Origin: Moringa oleifera
Lineage: Eukaryota; Streptophyta; Magnoliopsida; Brassicales; Moringaceae
Length of the DNA stretch: 64,000 nucleotides
Assembly (NCBI GenBank): GCA_021397835.1
Contig: JAJFZO010000049.1
Location: 1,927,001-1,991,000, forward strand
Reading direction: 5' to 3'
Shown one piece after another: positions 24,601 to 35,508 of this stretch (positions within the stretch are counted from its first letter, which is position 1; the number at the start of each line of letters is the position of its first letter). A program made the translations under genes and the position numbers. Under the pieces are notes generated by a model. That model saw only the letters and a list, made by a program, of their open reading frames with translations. It searched no databases and was not told where the DNA came from.

Positions 24601-25478
24601 TCATCATTGTTCATGTCAAGGTTTAAGTGTTTCGAGACTGGTTTTTATTTAAGCAACATGTTCAGGTTTCATGTCTCTCTTCTTTTTGGCTTAAAACTTA
24701 TTTAATTGTCATAAATTTATATATCCAATGTTGACATGCTTCTCACAAAGGTTAACTAGATTGTTTGTAGACAAGTTGTACAGGTTTTTTCCATGAGGCG
24801 TATAAAATGAAACGAGAAATTATATGAAAATAAGCTTTAGGCTATGCTTGCAAGTTACAAATAATGTGAGCAAATGGTCTTTTACTTTGTTTCTTTTTGG
24901 CTTCCTGAGACACTTGGCTGTTTCTAGGCTAGACTTGTTTCTTTTCATTAATTCTTTCACGGCATGTCTTCATTGCAAGTTTAGCTTTTAACATGAGCTT
25001 TAGATGCATTAAATGTTTAGTTAAGTAGTGAGGGAATGCCAAAAAGAAAAAATCTGTCCTGTTTGCAGAATAATGGAACTTTAATACCTGATTGATAATT
25101 GAGTTATAGAATCCGTAATCTTGTTTGTGTGGTTGGTTTTCTATTTTCATCTTTCACTGACACATTATTTTTCTTCTTTTTGTAGTTTTGCTATGGCTGC
25201 TTACAGCTGCATGCATCAAAACAGGAAGGCCGCAAATGGCAAAACGAGCAATAGAGTTGGTGGAGCAGCGCCTTTCCAAGGATGGGTGGCCTGAGTACTA
25301 TGATGGCAAAACGGGGCGATATGTGGGTAAGCAAGCAAGAAAATATCAAACGTGGAGCATTGCTGGTTACTTGGTTGCCAAAATGATGATTGAAAACCCT
25401 TCTAATCTCCTGATGATTTCTCTAGAAGAGGATAAGAAGATAGCCAAGCCAAAGCACACCCGCTCTATCTCATATTGA
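21632..25478 (+). CDS. CINV: Alkaline/neutral invertase (GH100)
   Basis: Four exons, 21632-22549, 22879-23316, 23776-24334 and 25186-25478, give 735 residues. The enzyme splits sucrose into glucose and fructose at neutral pH. The GH100 core starts near residue 265 ([19 protein letters not shown]). It contains [15 protein letters not shown], the acidic VDSGFWW (Asp near 390), [31 protein letters not shown] and WPEYYDG (Glu near 675). The Asp and Glu match the catalytic acids reported for this family. The C-terminus ([11 protein letters not shown] then a basic RSISY) and the four-exon layout resemble the cytosolic beta clade. It is unusual in having about 260 residues before the core. That stretch is acidic and Ser/Lys-rich with repeats of TEKSPES type around residues 125-200, and it has no clear transit peptide. 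The cytosolic location is inferred. Confidence 0.93.
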
Positions 25479-26400
25479 GGAAAGATACGTTAGCTGGAGA
25501 AAGAGGAAGGTCAATTGAATTCAAAATTGCTGGAGTAAAATCTTGCGTGAATATTGACCTAATTTTTCTTTTTTTTCTGAATGATTGCGAGGAGGATTCG
25601 TTGTTAAGGTGAACCAGTTTTGGTAAATACTTGATGAAGTACATTTGAAATGAGTTTTTGATTACCGTAGGAAAGATCCTATCAATGATATTGAGAGAGT
25701 ATTGGCAATTGAGTCTCTTATTAGGTTTGAAATGTCTTTTCCTTTTCAAAGAGCTGTCAATTTTTTCATTGATTTAGTTGGCAAATAACAATGCCAACTG
25801 CGAATAGGAGGAAAAAAAAAATGCACAAAGATTCCTAGCTTCAAAATGGAAACAGTAACATGCTCATCCGGGGAATCAAGCTCTGGTCAGTGCCAGAGGG
25901 TACTATGATACCACTACTATATGTGCTTTCCTTTCTGTGCAAGTTGATATTTCACATATTATAAAAAAAAATTCTGGCACAAAATTAGAGTTAAAAGCGA
26001 TCGTCATTGGCCTCAGCTCCACAGGCACTATGGTAAAACTTAGTAAATTAGCCTGGTTAAAAAAAATATATAGATTGGCAGAATTACTGGTCCGTGCCGA
26101 TTCGTCAAATCTATAAATTCGAAAAAAGGTAAATAAATAGGCTAAAGGCAAAAGACAATTTGGAATCTGTTTCCAGGGCGTTACTTGTCGCTCGAAAGGC
26201 AAAGGCCCGTCTGGCATTCGGCAAATATTGGATAACGGACAAAAGGCAACTGACTCCTGGCCGTTACAAGGAATAAGTGCCAAGAGAACGAAGGCCAAAG
26301 ATTTTGTCTTTTTGGTCTCTTAATAGCCTACCCTCCTCCTCAATCCTCACCTGCTGTCACAACTCATCATCATCACCAGAAGCCTTCGCAAGATCAGACG
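25479..26400 (+). other. Spacer between the invertase and the 82-residue protein gene
   Basis: Invertase 3' UTR, then the promoter side of the next gene. I see no gene. The last 100 bases are CT- and CA-rich and look like a plant 5' leader. Confidence 0.5.
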
Positions 26401-26649
26401 ATGGAGAGCAACTGCAGCTTCATATCATGCGAAAAGCTTGATCGGATGGCGAGCTGGGTCGGCACCAACGTGGCATCCGCGTTCTTCGCATCCCTGGAAC
26501 GCTGTTCCTGCATCAACCTCAGCACCACAGAACCCGAGGAAGACGAGGAGGCGAAGGACCGCCCTCTCATGCTCACAAAGCCCTCTTTCCGCTACGACCT
26601 GGAGTCCCAAACCCAGCCAACCGCTGATGCCAGCAAGCTCCCTGTTTGA
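26401..26649 (+). CDS. Small plant protein of unknown function (82 aa)
   Basis: A single exon starts at the first ATG of a leader-like stretch (ACGATGGAG). The order of parts is ISCEKLDRMASWVGTNVASAF, then FASLERCSCINLSTT, an acidic run (EPEEDEEAKDRPL) and a polar tail ending SKLPV. GC content is well above the flanks, as expected of coding sequence here. It resembles small conserved plant proteins of no known role. There is no signal peptide; the first half could form an amphipathic helix. Frames on both strands are open here because of the GC content. I chose this one for its start context, in-frame stop and recognisable sequence. Confidence 0.65.
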   Translation: MESNCSFISCEKLDRMASWVGTNVASAFFASLERCSCINLSTTEPEEDEEAKDRPLMLTKPSFRYDLESQTQPTADASKLPV

Positions 26650-29600
26650 ACCTGGGTTCATTTGATCAAGCAGGGATTTGTTACGTTTTGCAGTATGTGC
26701 TTTTGAAAGATCTCTTTTTGTGTAACTAATACGACGACTTTACAATGGGTTTTCTTTTTCTTTTGGGGGAGAGAGGGGGTGGGGATGAGGGTGGCTTACA
26801 TCTGTTGCTCTGGATCAAGACCACGTTTGTAGATAAGTGAGACCAATTAATGTAATTTTTGTATTGTTTCGAAAGGTCATCTTGTATCCTTGCTTGTGGT
26901 TTTAATAAAAAATTTCCTTAAGAGGATTGGAGTTGCCTAGTTTGATATAGGTTTTGTTATATTGCAGCCTTGAATTTATGTAATCGTGTTACACATCATG
27001 GTTCTTTTCCCTTTTGTTCAAATCCTTTACTACATTCTTCATCTTTATCTTACTTTACTGAGGACCCTTTTTGTTATGCTTGGTGTTCTCTTCTCTATCT
27101 CTTGAATATGCCTCCTGAGATTTCAGAAATAACTGGGATCTTCATTGCTATTCAGGCTTCTTTGTGCAAAATATGATCTAAAGCTGCTGTCTTTATTGTG
27201 CATAGATGAACATAATGTATTCAGCTAACCTACTTATATTGTTGAAGTTCGTGAGTGGATCTCCCAGTTCCAATTAAAAGGGAAAATGCTTGAAGCTAAA
27301 TAGGAATTTTGAATTCTTTGGGGCCTTCTCTCTGCAATTTAGATCATAGTTCGCTTTAAATTAGCTGCAATCTGAGATACTGAGTTCTGAGGTGATTAGA
27401 TTTACTTTGCACTTCATTCTTTCTGCCTTGGACGAATGTATCTATGATATTGTGGGCATTTTAAGGATGCTTGCTTTTCCAAATCATGTTTATTATAATC
27501 AAAATGAAATTCCTTCTTTTCTTTTTTTTGGTATGACATTTGAATAGTTTGTTATTCGAATATTTGAAGATTTCAAACCAACTGTTTTTTCCATAGACCA
27601 AAGATGTTTATAAGTTGAATACTTCAACTGAATTCAAGACCTTAGAGACAATTTTAACCTATAAGTGTGATCAGTTGATGCATTAAGAATCTGAAATTGG
27701 TGAATTAAATGATTGTCAGTTTGATGGGGCATCAGTTCGCTGATGATATAAGGCAGAACCATCAAGATTGACTTTGATGCAAGATGGGTTAGTTCTTTTC
27801 TGCTATATAGTAGTTTTCTTCTTCCTCCTTTATAATTGAAGTTATGCTTGAAGCAATGTTATTGTTGTGTTCTCCCAGTTGATAAACATCCATCTATGAT
27901 TTTGTGCTAGTTTTCTTATTCAGCCATTATCATGACTGATATCTGCCAAATGAAGAACATATACGAAGTGGCAGACAATACCTAGGACTTGCTCCTCACA
28001 ACGGCTTTCTGGACTTTCATACCCAAATATGTTCAGGAAGTGTCTTGAACCGAAAAGGTATAAACCAGAATGGGTAGCCATAGTTGCCATTCTCGTTGAT
28101 AATTCTGGTACCTTTGCATGAGCAGTATATTCTGTTGCAGGGGAGTTTTTCTTCCTGAACAAACCAGGATAAAAGGAAGCTTCCTTTGGCTTCAGCATGA
28201 AACTGTTCTCTAATTTGCTTATGAATATTGAGGATATGGCCTTTCACAGTTTTGCCATAGATAGAGCTGTATTATTTGTGTCAATGACCTACTGGGTTTA
28301 ACAGAATGGTGCTTTTTTTCTTTGGTAGATTGTCTTCAGGGGGTTTTCTCAGTTAAGTTGGTTAGGATTTGGAGAGCTTATTACCTGAGGTTTCATTTTG
28401 CATCACTATTATATATTCAGATTGAATTAAATGTGAAGGATTATGAACGGCCGTTTGTGTTTCTTGATCAGTATTTCTTCCTGACACTAATTGAAATGAT
28501 AAGCAAAAAAGATACTGAATTAAGAGATTGTTTCCAAGTTTGATATTGCAAGTTTGGTATTGATATTGATTGGGACCTTAACATACAATCATAAGTCTCC
28601 TCATAGTTGAAAAAATGATTTCCGTGTTGGGGGGTAAATTATGTAACTTTTAAAGAACAGATAGATGCCATTGTCTGATGTATGCAGTGGAATGGCCATC
28701 TGGGGATTATAAACCAGTAGAATAACTAAATAATCGTCCTGACGAAGAAATATAGAAGGAAAGAAATGATACAGCAAGGATTATAGGAGGTGAAATGGAA
28801 GCCCGTGGATATTACATTAGTGGGCAAAGCCTGAACTGAACATCTTGCATAACTAGCATTGCCATCAATTTATTTTCAATTTACATGGTTGCAGATCTCT
28901 CAGGCAGGAAAGTTACTCACTTATCTGCATTGTCTTCCCAGCAAAACTCAGCATCATCACGCAATGCTTGGTAATGTACAGCCTTGCTTGCTTCTCCTTC
29001 AAGGTCTCCCTTGTTGAAACCAGGGCTTTGCTTCCTCTCTGCAGACATCCTATTGGCATCGTTATCTACTTGTTTTGGATAGAAAATAAGAACCAGAGAA
29101 TACCCTAATTTGGGTATCACTGTTTTCCTGCTCTGCATGTAATCTAATTCTCTGTTGATGGATACTGACTGCTGTCTTTACATCTAAGAAGAGGAGAGAA
29201 CGAGGAATGTACATGTTTTGTTAGCATTTTTTCTTCAATTGCAGTGAGCTATTATAACAAGTTTATGGTTGGGTCTCTGGTTCTCCGGGGGGGGTTCCAC
29301 ATAGCAAAAAGGAAGCCAGTTTGTGCATTCAGATACTGCCTTTTGCTAAACTGGCAATTCTATTGATTGGTTTCCTGTTTGGCCGTCTCTTGAGCTACCT
29401 ATTGCCTCTCTGATTTTATTGTAAGAAAGTTAACGTGCCAGAACATGAAGAATTACAGGACAAACAGATTCTGTTAGCTTCATGATGTTAAGCCCTACCC
29501 TTTATCTTACAGAGATTTCGACCAAGTACAAAAGAAATTGGTTGGTAGTAAGCAAACAGTTCAAATTTCCAGATTATCAGTTTCAGGGTTATTTAAAATA

Positions 29601-31551
29601 ACTACTTATTAGCTTCAAGTAAGCACATTGGGGAAGTCTGCATTTACTACGCAAAACATTACGCATTTTGTAACAGTTGGCTTCCATATTTCACTGGATT
29701 AAGCTTGGCCATAACCCCATGCTCATGCTCACAGAGAAATGAAGCATTTCACAAGGATTCACACAGTAGTTTTGGGAAATGTAAGGTCTCTATATTTCCA
29801 AATGCAGCATTACTCAGTAATGCTTTCTTGCTCCTTATTTTCTCAGAAGAAAAGAAAACAAATCTAAAAGCAGAAGAAAATGAAGAAGCAAGTTCACAGT
29901 TGTGAATCAAAAGACATGGGAAACCATACAGTATGCTCATGTTTCAAAAGACAACATCACACGCAAGCCTGCAGCGTGATTTTGAAGTTACAATACCATG
30001 CCATGAAACACAATCATCAACATTCTCAAATTTGGTCCAGTACATATTTTTAACATTAAAAACACCTTTTCCTTAAATTGGCAGTTCTGTGAAGCTTCTC
30101 ACAGACCCTTTTCATATTGAGACAGAAGAGCTCATCACTTTAGTTTTCCTTTAAACACTGATTTATGAGCAGTTGACCATGATGTACCTCCATAAAAGGC
30201 AAATCAGTCTCCCAGTGACTTCTGAATCCAACGGCTAAACTTTATTAGACAATGCATGAACTCTGATTTCCATGTTTTTACATTGTTTAAAAGTAAGTTC
30301 TGGCTTAGCTTTGGAGAGGATGAACACTGATGGGTTTACTTGAAATTTTATCATGAAAGAACTGAGAAAACAGATTGCCCTTTTTAGAGTTTAACAGATG
30401 AATAACTTCATCAATTAGCCATGGGACCAAATCATTGAGTAGCATGAGAGCCAATGTTACTTAGATGATACAAGATTATATTGAGTAATTAGTTTCATCC
30501 TTTGATCAGATAAAATAGAGGGCATAATCACATACCCACCGATATCATATTTTCAGGTTCTTTACCCCAAAAAAAAAAACAATTCTAAAGTAAAGAGGGA
30601 AATACAATTTTATGATGACCCAATAGAAAGGCTAGATTTAGCAATCTAATGAAGATACACTAAAAAGCTTTAAGCAAGGAGAGTAACTATGCAGTGAAGG
30701 AGATATGAAAAAAAGAAGAAAGATTTCAATAAGAAAGGGTTTGGAAGTTCTTGCTGTAAAGAGGCCTTACAGAGACAGGGGAAGGGAAGGGAAGGCATGC
30801 CCCAACTCTGCTTATGATTGAGTGAAAGAAAATGTCTAAGAAAAGCAAAACAAACAAACCCATTCTTTATTCTCCTTTTGCTCTGTTTAGGCACTGCGGA
30901 GCAATCAAAACGTTTGGGCTCTTTGCTTTGTTTACTCACTGTTTTGGGTTATTTCCATTAGAATATTCAACTAGTCAGAGCATGCCCACATCAAATTTCT
31001 CTGAGATACTGTTGCCCCTTAATTTGCTACCCTGCTTTTTCTTCTTTTCAATTGCTTTCTTTTCTGTGTTAATTCTGTTTTGGTTGGAGAAAACCCAGAA
31101 AAGAAATGAAGAAAGAAAGAAAATAGGCTTAGTGAGCGATAGAGAGAAAGGTAGAATAGGCTAGGTAGCTTCTGTGGGGCTCGGAAATGGTGTCCGAAAG
31201 TAGGGTTTCAATGTTGTTGCCAAGTCAAAAGTCAAAGGAGAGGATTTTCTCAGGAAAGTTGAGGAGTTATGAATCAGAAACAAATATGATCAACTTTCTT
31301 TTTCTTGCTTGGCAGAGAGTAAGAGAGGCTTTAAGCCCTTCCCCACATTGGGGTCAAATAGAATAATCACGTCCCCAACACCTTATTATCACGAAACCAT
31401 GTTAGAGGAATCATGAAAGCTGACAAACATAATACTTCTTCACATATCCCTTTCTATTTTCTTTCTCATTCTTTCATCATACAAAAAAGAAAAAGAACAT
31501 ATGCCTTTCTTCTCCATTAAAATGCCTCTCCACCTCTTCTCTCCATATATT

Positions 31552-31595
<44 letters not shown>
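26650..31595. other. Long intergenic region upstream of the laccase gene
   Basis: About 4.9 kb with no gene I can support. Short frames on either strand (e.g. near 27920-28250 and 28917-29138 on the minus strand) lack recognisable domains or convincing splice sites. A run of eight G lies near 29287. The last 300 bases are the laccase promoter and leader, with a TATA-like CATATATTC at about 31543-31552 and a CT tract. Unannotated non-coding transcripts cannot be excluded. Confidence 0.45.
31557..31595 (+). repeat. CT microsatellite directly before the laccase start codon
   Basis: An uninterrupted (CT)n run of nearly 40 bases ends immediately before ATGGCC. It probably lies in the 5' UTR. It would be a good polymorphic marker and resembles the pyrimidine patches common in plant core promoters. 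Confidence 0.9.
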
Positions 31596-31597
<2 letters not shown>

Positions 31598-33840
31598 GGC
31601 CAACTTAGCTGCTTCGTCTTTGCTTTGCTTAAGCTTCTTGTGCTGTGCCTGCACTTTATTGCACGTCATGGCCACAAGGCTGCCTGGAGGAGGGAGACCA
31701 ACCAGATTCTATGACTTCAAGGTCTCTTCTTCTTTCTCTATGTAGAAGTCATTCTGTGCGCCTTGAGCTTCTTTATGTTTTGAGTTTCTTTGTTATAAAA
31801 AGATTTTGATTGATTAATTATATATACATTAAGCTCAACAGGTGCAAACCATGAGAATCACTAAGCTCTGCAACACCAAAGAGATCGTCACCGTCAACAA
31901 AATGTTCCCAGGACCTGTAATCTACGCCGAAGAAGATGACACCATAACAGTCAAAGTTACCAACCAGACACCTTACAACGCCACAATCCACTGGTAAACC
32001 CTAATATCACTTTTATCACTGCTTATTCGTACTAATACAAAGTAACCAAAAAAGATTATCCTGTAACATTCACATGCTTCGGTTTTCAGGCATGGCGTCC
32101 GGCAGAGGCTGTCCTGCTGGTTCGACGGACCGGCCTACATAACTCAGTGTCCCATTCAAGCCGGACAGACTTTCACTTACAAGTTCACATTGGCGCAGCA
32201 GAAGGGCACTTTCTTTTGGCATGCTCACGTTTCTTGGCTAAGAGGCACTGTCTATGGCGCCATTGTTGTGTACCCAAAAGCTGGGATCCCTTACCCTTTC
32301 AAGTGCCCTTATGAGGAGCACATCATAGTCTTAGGTATTATATACACATAATACCCTTCAAGGATTTTGTTAAACTTAATCTGATATTAATTAAGGTTAT
32401 CTGTACCTGCTTTACTGGGTTGCTTAGGAGAGTACTGGCTCAAGGACGTGGTACAGCTTGAACGGCAAGTACTGGAAAGTGGAGGAGATCCTCCTCCGGC
32501 CGATGCCTTCACCATTAACGGCCAACCAGGCCCCAACTACAATTGCTCCCGAGATGGTAAATGCAATTTAATGCATACTTAACTCGTCGAAATACCTTTG
32601 ATGACATTCAAGGAAGAGACCCCGAAGTTAATTTCTCTACAACTAATACTGTGATTGTTACTGTGGTTTCAGATGTGTACAAGGTCGATGTGATTCCAGG
32701 GAGGACATACCTTTTGAGACTGATAAACGCAGGCTTAAACATGGAGAACTTCTTCGCCATAGCTAACCACAAGCTGACCATCGTGGAAGCAGATGCAGAG
32801 TACACAAAGCCATTCACCACAGAGCGTGTGATGCTAGGACCAGGGCAGACCATGAATGTGCTTGTTACAGCTGATCAGCCGATACGAAAATACTCCATGG
32901 CCATGGGACCTTACATGTCTGCCCACGCCGTTGCGTTCCAGAAAGTATCAGCCATTGCCTACTTTCAGTACTTAGGAGCAGTGTCTAATGATGTGTCAAT
33001 ACCTGCCAAGTTACCATATTTTAATGACAATCTTGCAGCTAAAACGGTCATGGATGGGCTTAAAAGCCTAAATCCTGTTAATGTTCCCAAAGAGATTGAT
33101 ACTAATCTTTTTGTTACGATCGGGATTAATGTGAATAAATGTCAATCTAAAACACCTAAAAAAAATTGCCAGGGGCTTAAAAATGGGACTATGGCTGCTT
33201 CCATGAACAATATTAGTTTTGTAAAGCCTAGTGTCTCCATCCTGGAAGCTTATTACAAGAAGCTTGATGGGTATTTCACCAAGGACTTTCCTGGGGTACC
33301 CCTTAAGTTCTATGACTTTGTCAATGGGGCACCAAATAACATCCCTAATAACACACAGGCCATGAGAGGGACTAGGACCAAGATCCTTGAATATGGCACC
33401 AGAGTGCAACTCATCTTGCAGGACACTGGCACTGTGACGACCGAAAACCACCCAATTCATCTTCATGGCTATAGCTTCTACGTTGTGGGATATGGCAGTG
33501 GCAACTACAACTCGCAAACAGCGAAGTTCAACTTGGTGGATCCACCTTACATGAACACCGTCGGAGTTCCGGTGGGCGGGTGGGCTGCCATCAGATTTGT
33601 CGCCGACAATCCAGGTATGCTTAAATTAAGTTATTAATGTCTGTAATCTTCTGTATTAATTTAAGAGTTAATTACTAATAAAATTTCTTTTCTGTTTTGG
33701 GCATATTAGGGGTATGGTTTATACATTGTCATTTTGACGTACACATAACATGGGGACTAGGTACAGTGTTGATAGTAAAGAATGGGAAAGGGAAGCTGGA
33801 GACTCTTCCGCATCCTCCTGTGGATTTTCCCCATTGCTAG
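31596..33840 (+). CDS. LAC6: Laccase, LAC6 type (secreted multicopper oxidase)
   Basis: Six exons, 31596-31721, 31842-31993, 32090-32334, 32428-32556, 32673-33614 and 33710-33840, give 574 residues. A hydrophobic signal peptide covers about residues 1-26, so the enzyme should be secreted to the apoplast. Plant laccases oxidise phenolics, including monolignols and flavonoids, with O2. The copper-binding motifs are complete: HWHG (92-95, split by intron 2), HAHVSW, HPIHLHG and HCHFDVH at the C-terminus. Three domain signatures are present ([41 protein letters not shown]). Assignment to LAC6 rests on close resemblance (VQTMRIT..., [34 protein letters not shown] then PHC end) and on lying between the DmX-like and PNPOx-like genes, as I recall for At2g46570. 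The substrate is not known. Confidence 0.93.
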
Positions 33841-35508
33841 AGCAGCTGATTCTAATTCACGACACAAAACTGGATGGTTTGTTCAAAAGAATTAGAAGAT
33901 TCTTTCAGTACAAGTGTTTAACATGCGTTGTTTGGTTTCTATTAGACTATCAAATTGCCAGAGTGTAAAGAAAGTTGGATAAATAGAATTCAAAATTTCT
34001 TTTCCTTCATCTTGTCCTGTTAGTCTAATTTCCATCAGATACGAATATGCAGAGTGCTAGACTTCAGAAAGTGAAGAGAAGCAAGGATGACAGAAGCCGG
34101 TATGAAATTTTCCTTTGAAAGGTAGATTTTGAAAGGTAGATAGATAGCACCCTCCTGTGATGGTAGTCACATGGCATGGTAAATGGTGGATGTGGGAGAT
34201 CACGGGAAGCTAATCAGAATCTAGTACATGTCAGAGATGGAGACATGCCTCAAATGAGACAAAAGAAAGATGCAGAGATTCAGGTCAGATCAGTTGTGTC
34301 GAAATCAGACAAAACCTTGGACGATCGTATTCAAACCCCTGGCAATCAAGCATCCACTGCATCATTTTGTGACAATGACTTCAACAGTTAAACCTCAATT
34401 TATCAATCAATTCAGGCCAGCAAATCAAGCAACCTAAGGTCACCTTAATCTCAAATATCAGTTCTAAAAGGAAAGAGAGAAAGTATATTATGTGTTTATT
34501 AACAGGGGAAACCCAAATAAGATATATGAATCCACTCCTAATCACACGTATAGTTCTTGGATGTCGTGAGGCGAACTTAGTGAAGATGGGACTAACGAGA
34601 CAGAATGAAATAGCAAATTACATAAGCAGTGAACTAGAATATTCACAGTTTCAGAAGCATCATCCTGAAAGGTCTGCTTTTGAAATGGGAAGACAGGGCA
34701 GCCCCAGATGGAGCAAATGCAGACAAAAGTTGGTCATTTTATAGTAAAATGAAACAAGCTCAGCTAACAGCCCAATGTATCTCTATTGCGCCAAAAAGAA
34801 ATACAGTTCAACCACCCAGTTGCAGGGGGAATCTGGTAGTATAAAGCCGTGTAAGATGAAATGCATGTGGAGAATGGTAATTTTCTCCTATGAGGAACAG
34901 GGAGGAAGAGCTCTTCCCCTTCCAAGCAAGGCCTCTTGCTCAAATGAGTATTCCACAATCATTAAAGAAACAAGTTCCTCTCTACGACCCTCAGGGTTTC
35001 TCCATGATTTCAGTGTGTTTCAAATATTGGACTGGGATACTCATTTAGGCAAGATGCTTTACATGGGAGGGCTGCATACATCAACAAGCTACAAAGCAGA
35101 TTTTTCAAGGGCCGGAATCTGCAGAGGTAGGTAAAAGTTTCAACTTCTTGCGGCACAATTTTATCATAAAACATATCATTTCTGAGTATCATCCACATCA
35201 AAGATGCTTCTGCACATCCACACGGCTGATTTTGTAAGGTTTCCATATCAAAGGTCATGTGAATCCGTCATCAGTCTTCAACCCAAGATTCTCAAAATAT
35301 TGTCGAAACGTACAACCTACTACCAATGGCAAAGTCATGCATATGAAACCTCATCTCCGTTCAATTCTAGAAGGCATACAAGAAGGCGTAATGGAGCCCC
35401 TAAAAGGTGCTTCTCTAAGACTGACTATAAAGAACAAATTACGAGGTTTCAAAAGCCAAACGCATTTTTTGACATTATCATCTAAAGAAATACAAAGAAA
35501 ATCCAAAG
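33841..35508. other. Intergenic between converging genes
   Basis: The laccase and the PNPOx-like gene end towards each other, so both 3' UTRs fall here. Small frames in both directions (e.g. 34176-34391) have no family resemblance. I see no gene. Confidence 0.5.

Noticed and set aside
27920..28247. Two overlapping minus-strand frames
   Set aside because: They read different frames of the same bases, match no family I know and have no convincing flanking exons.
28917..29138. Minus-strand frame of 73 codons
   Set aside because: Polar composition looked protein-like, but no domain or linked exon could be found.
34176..34391. Plus-strand frame of 71 codons after the laccase
   Set aside because: It has no family resemblance and lies between two converging 3' ends.
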